Shown in pieces: positions 29,303 to 38,725 of a DNA stretch of 64,000 nucleotides. Origin of the DNA: Bradyrhizobium icense (lineage in GTDB: Bacteria > Pseudomonadota > Alphaproteobacteria > Rhizobiales > Xanthobacteraceae); assembly GCF_001693385.1 (NCBI RefSeq), contig NZ_CP016428.1:4526001-4590000 (forward strand), given 5' to 3'. A program made the translations under genes and the position numbers. Each line of letters begins with the position of its first letter. Position 1 is the first letter of the stretch. Under the pieces are notes generated by a model. It made no database searches. It was given only the letters and a program-made list of their open reading frames with translations, and had not been told where the DNA came from.

Positions 29303-30208
29303 CTAACGCTCGAAAAGCTTCAGCACGCGGCCGTCGATCAACAGCAGCGCGCTGCCGATCACCAGTGCGCCCGCGATCTCACGCGGCGAAATTTGCTCAC
29401 CGAGCACAAGCGAGCCGAGCAGGATGGCCGTAACAGGCACAAGCAGCGTCACCAGCATGACGTTGGTGGCGCCGGAGCGCCACAGGATCTGGAAGAACAC
29501 GATGTAGGCGAGCGCCGTCGACAGAGTGGCAAGGCCGATCACCGCGAGCCATGTCGTGATGCTCGGCATCGCCAATCCCCAAGGGCGCTCGACCAGCCCG
29601 GCGACGACGGTCATCATTGCGGCGGAAGCCAGCATCTGAAATGTCGCGGTGCCGACCGGCGGCGATTTGGACAGCAGCCGTCGCGCCAGCAGCGCCGACA
29701 ATCCGTAAGAGAAGGCGGCTGCCAGGCAGAGTAGAATGCCGAACCCCTGCCCGCTTTCCCATCCAAGGCCATCACCGTGTAGAACAACGACCCCGGTTAG
29801 ACCCGCGATGACGCCCGCAATCCGCCGCGCCGACAGCTTCTCCTCACCCGCGACCGCCATCACGACCACCGTGAACAATGGCGTCGTAGCATTCAGGATC
29901 GATGCCAGCCCGCTCGGGATATAGGTCTGCCCAACCACGATCAGCGAAAACGGCAGCACGTTGTTGAGAAGCCCGATCGCGAAAAACGGCCGCCAATCGG
30001 ACAGTCCGGTCGGGAAACGGATGCGGGAGAGCCAGAGCAACGGCAGCAGCATGATCGCAGCGAGCGTCACGCGCAGGAACACCACCGTGAACGGCGGCAG
30101 TTCTTTCAGCACCACACCGTTGAAGAAGAACGAGCCTCCCCACAGGATCGAGAGCAGGCCGAGCAGCGACCAGTCGCGGCCGTCGATCCGGTTATCGTTG
30201 ACAATCAT
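29303..30208 (-). CDS. EamA/DMT-superfamily transporter
   Basis: A 301-residue inner-membrane protein with ten predicted helices in two EamA repeats (about 15-140 and 160-292). The first repeat shows ILWGGSFFFNGVVLKELPPFTVVFLRV and the second ends ATNVMLVTLLVPVTAILLGSLVLGE, both characteristic of the RhaT/YdcZ-like drug/metabolite exporters. The substrate is unknown. It lies directly upstream of the XRE-cupin operon on the same strand, with the operator pair between them, so metabolite export linked to that regulator is possible but unproven. Confidence 0.9.
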   Translation of the reverse strand: MIVNDNRIDGRDWSLLGLLSILWGGSFFFNGVVLKELPPFTVVFLRVTLAAIMLLPLLWLSRIRFPTGLSDWRPFFAIGLLNNVLPFSLIVVGQTYIPSGLASILNATTPLFTVVVMAVAGEEKLSARRIAGVIAGLTGVVVLHGDGLGWESGQGFGILLCLAAAFSYGLSALLARRLLSKSPPVGTATFQMLASAAMMTVVAGLVERPWGLAMPSITTWLAVIGLATLSTALAYIVFFQILWRSGATNVMLVTLLVPVTAILLGSLVLGEQISPREIAGALVIGSALLLIDGRVLKLFER

Positions 30209-30305
30209 GTGCGGCTCATCGTGGAGGCTGACCGGAGACCACAGGCCTTAAGGCCGGAGAGAACCTGCAAGCGAAGCTTGCGGGCCATAACCTTTGAGCG
30301 CGGGT

Positions 30306-31094
30306 TCAGACCCCGCCCCGCGCCATGAGGATTTCACGGATCGCTCTTTCAGTTTGTTGCCAGTCGGTCTGTGGAACGAATCTCAGGGCGGAATCGAGCG
30401 ATCGCCCCCGTTGTTCGTGCTCCCTTACCAATCCTGGCAAGTCGATCTGTATGTCGGACGGAAGGCGGCCTGCAACGACTTGATCTACCCGGGCAGCCAT
30501 CTGGTCCATCAGCCGGACGTGAAACGATTTCATCTCTTCTATGAATTCGTCTCGAGGCATTTGGTAAGAGCCGAGAACCGCTGACCATGCCGGCTTGCCA
30601 TCGAAGTGCCTGTCGCGGTTGTCCCATTCGATGTGAACGTGCTCTTGATCGGACCAAATTGCGATATTTGCAGACGGAGAAAGGTAGGTACTATCCAGCC
30701 GGCGCTTTCCGCTCCACGCGACTGCCGCATCAGCGACTTCGCAAAAATAATCCGTGTCAAGGACATCGTCGCTTCTATCACGCCACGCGTCATAGGCATT
30801 CTGCCAAGCTTTCGCTGGCTCGCCGCAGATGTAAGGCACAAGCGGTTCAGGAACCGGCTCTAATATGGAAGGAAGTATTTCCATCAAGTCTTCGTAAAGA
30901 CGGACGACTTGATAATCGCAGTAGCGCTTTGCGCCGGCATTCCGCGCATGATCGCTGTACTCGAAGAGTGCGGCGTCGCCCGCCTGTATCCAATATTCGC
31001 CGTAAGTTAAGCCAAACCAATGGAGGCTATGGCTTCCGGGCTGCCCCCAAGGAACGATCTCTTCGATTGGCGTAAGATTGAAATTGATGAGCAC
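30306..31094 (-). CDS. hypothetical protein, possible DUF5984 family
   Basis: A 262-residue soluble protein without signal peptide. The start MLINFNLTPIEEIVPWG followed by LHWFGLTYGEYWIQAGD resembles the DUF5984 group from memory; that match is uncertain. It is rich in Trp, Asp and Tyr, which suggests an intracellular globular protein. Base composition is visibly more AT-rich than the genes either side and codon use is less biased, hinting at recent acquisition. No partner gene or mobile element is adjacent. No function can be assigned. Confidence 0.65.
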   Translation of the reverse strand: MLINFNLTPIEEIVPWGQPGSHSLHWFGLTYGEYWIQAGDAALFEYSDHARNAGAKRYCDYQVVRLYEDLMEILPSILEPVPEPLVPYICGEPAKAWQNAYDAWRDRSDDVLDTDYFCEVADAAVAWSGKRRLDSTYLSPSANIAIWSDQEHVHIEWDNRDRHFDGKPAWSAVLGSYQMPRDEFIEEMKSFHVRLMDQMAARVDQVVAGRLPSDIQIDLPGLVREHEQRGRSLDSALRFVPQTDWQQTERAIREILMARGGV

Positions 31095-31182
31095 GGCTAA
31101 GCCAGGGCTAACTCTGCGAAGACGTAGATCTATTCTACCGTGACGGGCTTTCCCACCCGATTTCCGATATAGCCCGCAACGG

Positions 31183-32055
31183 CTATTTCGGCCGCGACAC
31201 GATCTCGATCATCCTGCCTTCGTCTTCATCGGGCATCTCGGCCTTCGCACGCGCATAGGCTTCGACCGCAGCGCGTCCGACCAGCGGCGCGTCGGCCAGC
31301 AGGTTCTCGGCCAATTTCACCGCGTAGGCTGCATCCTTGTAGCGGAGGGCTGACGTAAACGATGCACCGGAGAAATCGCGCGCCACCATGCGTTTTGAAT
31401 GGCGGATCACCTGCGGACTTGCCACCGCGCCGGTCGCCAGCGCCTCCGCCACCAGGTTCATGTCGAGCCCGGCCTGCTCGGCTATCGCGATGCCTTCGGC
31501 GAGGCTTGCGATCTGCACCGCGCCCATCAGGTTGTTGATCAGCTTGAAGACGGTGCCGGTGCCGACGGCGCCGAAATGCCGGATCACGTCGCCGATTGGC
31601 GCGAGATAGGGTTTCGCCCGATCGAGATCGGCCGCGTCAGCGCCGACGAGCAAGGTTAACTTGCCGGCCGCCGCCGCTTGCGGCAGGCCGGTGACGGGAC
31701 AATCGATATAGCTGAGCCCGCGCCCGCGCAGTTCGCTCGCCATGTCGAGCGCATGCTGGTGCGATACCGTCGAGCATTCGATCGCAAGGCTGCCCGCTTT
31801 CATCTTGGCAGCCGCGCCATCCTGGCCGAGCCAAACGAGCCGCGACGCCTCGTCGTCGGCGACCATGGTCACTACCGCATCGGCGCTATCGGCGGCGTCC
31901 GCCGGCGACGAGGCCCAGCGCGCGCCGCGCGGGATCAGGTCCTCCGCCTTGGCCTTGCTACGATTCCACACCGCGACCGAAAAACCGGCATCGAGGTAGC
32001 GGCCGGCCATGCCGTGGCCCATCCGTCCTAGCCCGATGAAGGCCACTTTGGTCAT
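31183..32055 (-). CDS. NAD(P)-dependent beta-hydroxyacid dehydrogenase
   Basis: A 290-residue oxidoreductase of the 3-hydroxyisobutyrate dehydrogenase family. The Rossmann motif is VAFIGLGRMGHGMAGRYLDAG at the N-terminus, the substrate motif is DCPVTGLPQAAAAGKLTLLVG, and the catalytic lysine lies in FKLINNLMGA. Substrates of relatives include 3-hydroxyisobutyrate, tartronate semialdehyde and glyoxylate; which applies cannot be read. It begins 3 bases after the prfB stop, so it is probably cotranscribed at the end of the mrcA-prfB unit. Confidence 0.9.
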   Translation of the reverse strand: MTKVAFIGLGRMGHGMAGRYLDAGFSVAVWNRSKAKAEDLIPRGARWASSPADAADSADAVVTMVADDEASRLVWLGQDGAAAKMKAGSLAIECSTVSHQHALDMASELRGRGLSYIDCPVTGLPQAAAAGKLTLLVGADAADLDRAKPYLAPIGDVIRHFGAVGTGTVFKLINNLMGAVQIASLAEGIAIAEQAGLDMNLVAEALATGAVASPQVIRHSKRMVARDFSGASFTSALRYKDAAYAVKLAENLLADAPLVGRAAVEAYARAKAEMPDEDEGRMIEIVSRPK

Positions 32056-32058
32056 GGA

Positions 32059-33190
32059 TTAATCCACATCCTCGACCTGCCCGGGCGCGGTGCCGAACGC
32101 GCGCTGCGCCAGGGTTGCCGCCATGAACTCGTCGAGGTCGCCGTCGAGCACGCCTGACGTATCCGAGGTCTGCACGCCGGTGCGCAGGTCCTTCACCATC
32201 TGGTAGGGCTGCAGGACGTAGGAGCGGATCTGATGGCCCCAGCCGATATCGGTCTTGGCGGCCTGATCGGCGGCGGCCTGCTCCTCGCGTCTCTTCAGTT
32301 CGATCTCGTAGAGCCGCGCGCGCAGCATGTCCCAGGCTTGCGCGCGGTTCTTGTGCTGCGAGCGGCCGGCCTGGCAGACCACTGCGACGCCGGTCGGAAT
32401 ATGCGTGAGCCGCACCGCGGATTCGGTCTTGTTGACGTGCTGGCCGCCGGCGCCGCCCGAGCGCATGGTGTCGGTGCGCACGTCGGATTCCCTGATGTCG
32501 ATCTTGATGCTGTCGTCGACGACCGGAAAGATCGCTACTGACGAAAACGAGGTGTGCCGGCGCGCGTTGGAATCGAACGGCGAGATCCGCACCAGGCGGT
32601 GCACGCCCGCTTCCGTCTTCAGCCAGCCATAGGCATTGTGCCCACTGATCTGAATGGTCGCGGATTTGAGGCCGGCCTCTTCGCCAAGCGTTTCTTCCAG
32701 ATATTCGATCTTGAAGCCGTGGTTCTCGGCCCAGCGCGTATACATGCGCAAGAGCATCGCGGCCCAGTCCTGGCTTTCGGTGCCGCCGGCACCGGCATGC
32801 ACTTCGAGATAGGAATCGAACTTGTCGGCCTCGCCGGACAGCAGGGCTTCCAGCTCGCGGCGGGCGACTTCCTTCTTCAGGGCCTTCAGCGCATTCTCGG
32901 CCTCGACCACCACGCCTTCATCGTTCTCGGCCTCGCCGAGCGCGATCATCTCGACATTGTCGTCGAGCTCGCGCTCGACCTTGCCGATGCCCTCGAGCGC
33001 ATCCACCAGCGAGGTGCGCTCCTGCATCAGCTTCTGGGCTTTCTGGGGATCGTTCCAGAGGTTGGGATCTTCGGCGAGCTTGTTCAGCTCGGCCAGCCGT
33101 GCCGTCGATTTCTCGACGTCAAAGATGCCTCCTCAGCAGCCCGACTGACTGCTTGATCTCTTCTACGAGGCGTTCGACTTCCGCGCGCAT
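32059..33190 (-). CDS. prfB: peptide chain release factor 2 with programmed +1 frameshift
   Basis: RF2 reads UGA and UAA stop codons and releases the peptide. The gene is in two frames: a 23-codon leader from ATG 33190 ends in CTT TGA, and the main frame continues with GAC (33120-33118) after a +1 slip that skips the T at 33121. The corrected product has 376 residues, with the stop-recognition SPF at 203-205 and GGQ at 248-250, within two residues of E. coli RF2 positions. An apparent internal ATG at 33027 would lose 54 residues and is not the real start. It lies 89 bases after the first mrcA copy, in the conserved amiC-mrcA-prfB order. Confidence 0.96.
33118..33133 (-). promoter_or_regulatory. 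prfB: prfB +1 frameshift signal
   Basis: Read on the leftward strand the site is AGGAGGCATCTTTGAC: a Shine-Dalgarno-like AGGAGG, three bases, then the slippery CTT and in-frame TGA followed by C. This is the canonical RF2 autoregulation signal: low RF2 lets the ribosome slip +1 at CUU-UGA and make more RF2. Confidence 0.95.
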
Positions 33191-33279
33191 GGTCTCTTCT
33201 GCTCTGCGGTCACCGACCGCTATTGGATTGACTTGCGAGGGATGTAGCGGCGTCAGCCCTAAAGCGCAATCGGAAACGG

Positions 33280-35772
33280 CTAGTACAGCCGGCCGGTTCC
33301 CGGACGCATCATCGTGTCGTCATCGGGGTAGATCGGCTGCGGCACCCGTCCGTCGCTGTCGACAACCCCGACGACGGAGTAGTTGTCCGGCGGCGCGGTG
33401 CCCGGCTTGAACGCTTCCAGAATGGTGCGGCCGCCCTCGCCCGGGTTGGGGCGCATACCGCTCTTGGCATCGACGCGAACCAGCCTGATGCCGGGTGGCA
33501 TCTTGAACGGGGTCGCTGGCTTGTCGGCGAGCGCAAGCTTCATGAAATCCTTGACGATCGGAGCGGCGGTATGGCCGCCTTGCGCGGCTCTGCCCAGACT
33601 GCGGGGCTTGTCATAGCCAAGGTAGAGACCGACGACGAGATCCGGCGAAAAGCCGATGAACCAGACGTCCTTTCCGTCAGAGGTGGTGCCGGTTTTGCCC
33701 GCGATCGGCTTGCCCACCTCCCGCAGCACCGATGCTGTGCCACCCTGCACCACCCCTTCCATCATCGAGGTGATCTGGTAGGCCGTCATCGGATCGAGCA
33801 CCAGCTCGCGGCGATCCACCAATTGCGGCTCAGGCTGATTCTTCCAGCCGCCCGGCGCGTCGCAGCCGCGGCATTCGCGCGCATCATGTTTGAAAATCGT
33901 ACGTCCGTAACGGTCCTGGATGCGGTCGATCAGGGTCGGCTTGACGCGACGGCCGCCGTTGGCGAGCATCGAATAGGCCGTAACCATCCGCATCACAGTG
34001 GTTTCACCGGCGCCGAGCGAATAGGAAAGATAGTTCGGCAGTTCATCGTAGACGCCGAAGCGTTTGGCATATTCGCCGATCAGGGGCATGCCGACATCCT
34101 GCGCCAGCCGCACCGTCACGGTGTTGACCGACCATTTGAGGGCCTCACGCAGGGTAATCGGGCCCCGGTAACTGCCCACCGAAAAATTCTCCGGACGCCA
34201 GATGGCGCCCTGCCCCTGATCGATCTCGATCGGCCCGTCGACCATGATGGTCGACGGGGTGTAGCCGTTGTCCATCGCCGCCGAATAGACCAGCGGCTTG
34301 AACGTCGATCCCGGTTGCCGATAGGCCTGGGTCGCGCGATTGAACTGGCTTTGGTCGAACGAGAAGCCACCCACCATCGCAAGCACGCGGCCGGTCCACG
34401 GATCCATCGCGACCATGGCGCCGGACACTTCAGGCAATTGCCGCAGGCGATACTGGCCTTCGACCGGATTGCCATCTTTGATCAGCGGATCGGCGTAGAT
34501 CACATCGCCCGGCGACAAAATTTGCGAGACCGAGGCCTGCGGCTTGCCGCGCACCGAACCGGAGGCCGCTCGCGCCCATCTGACGCCGTCCAGCGTAATC
34601 AGGCCGGTTTGCCGGTCCTTGGAGACGGCGCCTCCCAGTTCGCGCCCGGGCTGGAAGCCGATCCGCGCCGACTGATCGGACGTCTCCAGCACCACGGCCA
34701 TACGCCAGGGCGAGATGTCGCCGAGCGATTTGACGTCGGCTAGCTTGACGCCCCAGTCGCCGGAAATGTCTAGCTTGCTCACAGCCCCACGCCAGCCCTG
34801 GGCCTCGTCGAACTTCACTAGGCCGGCGGCCACCGTTTTTCGCGCCATCACCTGCAGCTTCGGATCGAGCGTGGTGCGGACCGACAGACCGCCTTCATAG
34901 AGCTTCTTTTCGCCGTAGCGCTCGAAGATGTCGCGCCGGACTTCCTCGGCAAAATACTCGCCGGCAAAAGTATGCGCGGCGTTGGACCGGCTCGCCACGA
35001 TTAGCGGTTCCTTGCGGGCCTTGTCGGCATCGGCCTGCTTGATCCAGCCGTTTTCAAGCAGGCGGTCGATCACGTAGTTGCGCCGCTCGGTCGATCGGTC
35101 GCGGTTGCGCACCGGATGCAACGTTCCCGGCGCTTTTGGGAGCGCTGCGAGATATGCGGCTTCCGCGACGGTTAGTTCGTTCACTGATTTGTCGAAATAG
35201 ACCAGCGACGCCGCAGCAATGCCGTAGGCGCCGAGGCCGAGATAGATTTCGTTCAAATAGAGCTCGAGGATGCGATCCTTCGAATAGGCGCGCTCGATGC
35301 GCATCGCCAGCAAGGCTTCCTTGATCTTGCGGGTGAAGGAGACCTCGTTGGTCAGGAGAAAGTTCTTCGCGACCTGCTGGGTGATGGTCGAGGCACCCTG
35401 CGGCCGCTTGTTGGAGCCGAAATTCTGCGCATACGCCACGGCCGCGCGCGCCATGCCGGTGAAGTCGATGCCGCCATGCTCGTAAAAGTTCTTGTCCTCT
35501 GCTGCGAGGAACGCGTTGGTGACGAGTTTTGGCACCGCCTGGATCGGCAAATAGAGACGCCGCTCCTTGGCGTATTCGCCGAGCAGCGCACCGTCAGACG
35601 CATGCACGCGCGTCATCACCGGCGGCTCATAATTCTGAAGCTGCGAATAATCCGGCAAGTCCCTGGAGAAATGCCAGATCGCAGCTGCGACGCCGGCCAC
35701 GCCGACCAGGAACACTACGCTTCCGGCCGCGAACAAGAAGCCGGAAAACCGCAACAGAAAGCGCACGATCAA
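33280..35772 (-). CDS. mrcA: penicillin-binding protein 1A, tandem copy 1
   Basis: An 830-residue bifunctional class A PBP that polymerises and cross-links peptidoglycan. The cytoplasmic N-terminus is short, with a membrane helix at about 10-32; the GT51 transglycosylase has its catalytic Glu in AAEDKNFYEHGG (92-101). The transpeptidase has S489 in PGSTFKP, SVNT and KTGTT. A CxxC pair in ECRGCDAPGGW lies between the SxxK and KTG regions. It is nearly identical in plan and very close in sequence to the next gene upstream. It precedes prfB as in other alphaproteobacteria. Confidence 0.96.
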   Translation of the reverse strand: MIVRFLLRFSGFLFAAGSVVFLVGVAGVAAAIWHFSRDLPDYSQLQNYEPPVMTRVHASDGALLGEYAKERRLYLPIQAVPKLVTNAFLAAEDKNFYEHGGIDFTGMARAAVAYAQNFGSNKRPQGASTITQQVAKNFLLTNEVSFTRKIKEALLAMRIERAYSKDRILELYLNEIYLGLGAYGIAAASLVYFDKSVNELTVAEAAYLAALPKAPGTLHPVRNRDRSTERRNYVIDRLLENGWIKQADADKARKEPLIVASRSNAAHTFAGEYFAEEVRRDIFERYGEKKLYEGGLSVRTTLDPKLQVMARKTVAAGLVKFDEAQGWRGAVSKLDISGDWGVKLADVKSLGDISPWRMAVVLETSDQSARIGFQPGRELGGAVSKDRQTGLITLDGVRWARAASGSVRGKPQASVSQILSPGDVIYADPLIKDGNPVEGQYRLRQLPEVSGAMVAMDPWTGRVLAMVGGFSFDQSQFNRATQAYRQPGSTFKPLVYSAAMDNGYTPSTIMVDGPIEIDQGQGAIWRPENFSVGSYRGPITLREALKWSVNTVTVRLAQDVGMPLIGEYAKRFGVYDELPNYLSYSLGAGETTVMRMVTAYSMLANGGRRVKPTLIDRIQDRYGRTIFKHDARECRGCDAPGGWKNQPEPQLVDRRELVLDPMTAYQITSMMEGVVQGGTASVLREVGKPIAGKTGTTSDGKDVWFIGFSPDLVVGLYLGYDKPRSLGRAAQGGHTAAPIVKDFMKLALADKPATPFKMPPGIRLVRVDAKSGMRPNPGEGGRTILEAFKPGTAPPDNYSVVGVVDSDGRVPQPIYPDDDTMMRPGTGRLY

Positions 35773-35983
35773 AGGTCCATTCCAACTGTTGCGTCGTAAT
35801 TCCCGACGTTCGTCCTGGTGCGAAAGCCCTCCACCCGAGGGCGCGCTGTCTGACGTGATTCTCTGATGCCCCGCTCGAATGGTCGAAATTGGGCATCGAT
35901 TTGCAGCGATGCCGTTCGAACCCGCCGGGTCGATATCAAGCGACGTTCAAACGCGCAGCTTGAGATTGTAGGGGATTGTCAGA

Positions 35984-38485
35984 CTAGTAAAGTCCGCCGG
36001 TGCCGGGCCGCATGATGTTGCCCGCATCAGGCTGATAGCCTTGCGAGTATCCCTGCGGCGCCCGGCCATCCATGTCGGCAACGCCGATGACCGAGTAATT
36101 GTCCGGCGGCGCGGTGCCCGGCTTGAACGCTTCGAGGATGGTGCGGCCGCTCTCGGGACCGGCGCGCATGCCGCTCTTGGCATCGACGCGAACCAGCTTG
36201 ATGCCCGCAGGCACCTTGAACGGAATAGCCGGCTTATCGGCGAGCGCGAGTTTCAGGAAATCCTTGGCGATCGGCGCGGCGAGATGACCGCCGGTCATGC
36301 CGCGGCCGAGATTGCGCGGCTTGTCGAAGCCGACATAGATGCCGACCACGAGGTCCGGCGAGAAGCCGATGAACCACGCGTCCTTTTCATCGTTGGTGGT
36401 GCCGGTCTTGCCGGCAATGGGCTTGCCGACTTCCTTGACCACCGTCGCGGTGCCGGCCTGCACCACATATTCCATCATCGAGGTGATCTGGTAGGCCGTC
36501 ATCGGATCCAGCACCTGCTCGCGGCGGTCGACCAGTTGCGGCTCGGTCTGATTCTTCCAGCCGCCGGGCGCGTCGCAGCCGCGGCATTCGCGGGCGTCAT
36601 GCTTGAAGATGGTGCGGCCGTAGCGGTCCTGGATCCGGTCGATCAGAGTTGGCTTCACGCGGCGGCCGCCATTGGCGAACATGGAATAGGCCGTCACCAT
36701 CCGCATCACTGTGGTCTCGCCCGCGCCGAGCGCATAGGACAGGTAATTCGGCAGTTCGTCGTAGACGCCGAAGCGCTTCGAATATTCGCCGATCAGGGGC
36801 ATGCCGATGTCCTGCGCCAGCCGTACCGTCACCGTATTCAGCGACTGCCGGAGCGCATTGCGCAGTGTTGTCGGCCCGCCGTATTTGCCGGACGAATAGT
36901 TTTCCGGGCGCCACACGCCGGCGCCCTGACCCTGGTCGATTTCAATGGGCGCGTCGACCACGACGGTTGACGGCGTATAGCCGTTGTCCATCGCCGCCGA
37001 ATAGACCAGCGGCTTGAACGACGAGCCCGGCTGTCGATAGGCTTGGGTCGCGCGATTGAACTGGCTCTGATCGAACGAGAAGCCGCCGACCATCGCCAGC
37101 ACGCGGCCGGTCCACGGATCCATGGCGACCATCGCGCCGGATACTTCCGGCAACTGGCGCAGCCGGTACTGGCCCTCGACCGGCTTGCCTTCCTTGTCGA
37201 ACAGCGGATCGGCATAGATCACGTCGCCCGGCGACAGCACCTGCGCGACCGAACTCGGCGTCCTGCCTTTGGCCGGGCCCGAAGCGGCCTTGGCCCAGCG
37301 GACGCCATCGAGCGTGATGATACCGGTCTGCCGCTGCTTGCTGACGGCGCCACCGAGCTCGCGGCCCGGCTGGAACCCGATCCGCGCCGACTGGTCGGAT
37401 GTCTCGAGCACCACGGCCATGCGCCAGGGCGAGATGTCAGAGAGCGATTTGACGTCGGCGAGTTTCACGCCCCAGTCGCCGGAAATATCGAGTTTGGAGG
37501 GCGCGCCGCGCCAGCCGCTGGCTTCGTCATATCTGACGAGACCAGCGACCATGGTCTTGCGCGCCATCACCTGCATCTTCGGATCGAGCGTGGCGCGGAC
37601 CGACAAGCCGCCCTCGTACAGCTTCTTTTCGCCGTAGCGCTCGAAAATGTCGCGCCGGACCTCCTCCGCGAAATATTCGCCGGCGAAGATATGCGCGCCG
37701 TTGCCGCGGCTGGTGACGTTGAGCTGCTCCTTGCGGGACTTGTCGGCGTCGGCCTGCTTGACCCAGCCGTTTTCCACGAGGCGATCGATCACGTAATTGC
37801 GCCGCTCCACCGCGCGATCGCGGTTACGCACCGGGTGCAACGCCGCGGGCGCCTTCGGCAACGCCGCCAGATAGGAAGCTTCCGCGATCGTGAGCTCGTT
37901 CACCGATTTGTCGAAATAGACCAGCGACGCCGCAGCAATGCCGTAAGCGCCGAGGCCGAGATAGATTTCGTTGAGATAGAGCTCGAGGATGCGGTCCTTG
38001 GAATAGGCGCGCTCGATGCGCATCGCCAGCAAGGCTTCCTTGATCTTGCGGGTGAAGGAGACCTCGTTGGTCAGAAGGAAATTCTTCGCGACCTGCTGGG
38101 TGATCGTGGACGCACCCTGCGGGCGCCTGTTGGAGCCGTAATTCTGCGCATAGAGCACGGCCGCTCGCGCCATGCCGGTGAAGTCGATGCCGCCATGCTC
38201 GTAGAAGTTCTTATCTTCCGCCGCCAGGAAGGCGTTGATGACGAGTTTTGGCACCGCCTGGATCGGCAGATAGAGCCGGCGTTCCTTGGAATACTCGCCG
38301 AGCAGCGCACCGTCAGACGCGTGCACGCGCGTCATCACCGGCGGCTCGTAATCCTGAAGCTGCGAATAGTCGGGCAGGTCCTTGGAGAAATGCCAGATCG
38401 CGCCCGCGACGCCGGCCACGCCGACCAGGAACACCACGGTGCCGGCGGCAAACAGGAAACCCAAAAACCGGACCAACAAGCGCAT
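35984..38485 (-). CDS. mrcA: penicillin-binding protein 1A, tandem copy 2
   Basis: An 833-residue paralogue of the adjacent PBP1A, with the same domains: membrane helix at about 8-30, GT51 domain with the EDKNFYEHGG Glu, and transpeptidase with S488 in PGSSFKP (Ser for Thr after the nucleophile), SLNT in place of SVNT, and KTGTT. The CxxC segment ECRGCDAPGGW is also present. Aligned by eye the copies are identical over long stretches, with most differences in the first 10 residues and in the transpeptidase loops. The 211 bases between them leave room for a separate promoter for copy 1. Both active sites look functional. Confidence 0.96.
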   Translation of the reverse strand: MRLLVRFLGFLFAAGTVVFLVGVAGVAGAIWHFSKDLPDYSQLQDYEPPVMTRVHASDGALLGEYSKERRLYLPIQAVPKLVINAFLAAEDKNFYEHGGIDFTGMARAAVLYAQNYGSNRRPQGASTITQQVAKNFLLTNEVSFTRKIKEALLAMRIERAYSKDRILELYLNEIYLGLGAYGIAAASLVYFDKSVNELTIAEASYLAALPKAPAALHPVRNRDRAVERRNYVIDRLVENGWVKQADADKSRKEQLNVTSRGNGAHIFAGEYFAEEVRRDIFERYGEKKLYEGGLSVRATLDPKMQVMARKTMVAGLVRYDEASGWRGAPSKLDISGDWGVKLADVKSLSDISPWRMAVVLETSDQSARIGFQPGRELGGAVSKQRQTGIITLDGVRWAKAASGPAKGRTPSSVAQVLSPGDVIYADPLFDKEGKPVEGQYRLRQLPEVSGAMVAMDPWTGRVLAMVGGFSFDQSQFNRATQAYRQPGSSFKPLVYSAAMDNGYTPSTVVVDAPIEIDQGQGAGVWRPENYSSGKYGGPTTLRNALRQSLNTVTVRLAQDIGMPLIGEYSKRFGVYDELPNYLSYALGAGETTVMRMVTAYSMFANGGRRVKPTLIDRIQDRYGRTIFKHDARECRGCDAPGGWKNQTEPQLVDRREQVLDPMTAYQITSMMEYVVQAGTATVVKEVGKPIAGKTGTTNDEKDAWFIGFSPDLVVGIYVGFDKPRNLGRGMTGGHLAAPIAKDFLKLALADKPAIPFKVPAGIKLVRVDAKSGMRAGPESGRTILEAFKPGTAPPDNYSVIGVADMDGRAPQGYSQGYQPDAGNIMRPGTGGLY

Positions 38486-38725
38486 TATCGAAGTTCCGTT
38501 CCAACCCTGTGCGCCGTCATCCGCGGCGCCTATCCTGACACGGCAATCCCGCCGAACGGGTTGCCGCCACGCGGTCGAACAATAAAAGGTCCGGCGGACA
38601 ATATTGACCGATTCCGAAGACCAACAGTCTGTTTTCTATACCGTTGCGGCTGTGGCCAAACTAGGGCTTGGTCCATCGGACGGCCCCCTTTTCAATGCAC
38701 CTTTACGCCATGCGCGCCGGGCTTT

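Noticed and set aside
30264..30284. Hairpin CCTGCAAGC / GCTTGCGGG near the EamA and hypothetical genes
   Set aside because: Stem has a mismatch and neither strand has a U-tract, so I do not call it a terminator.
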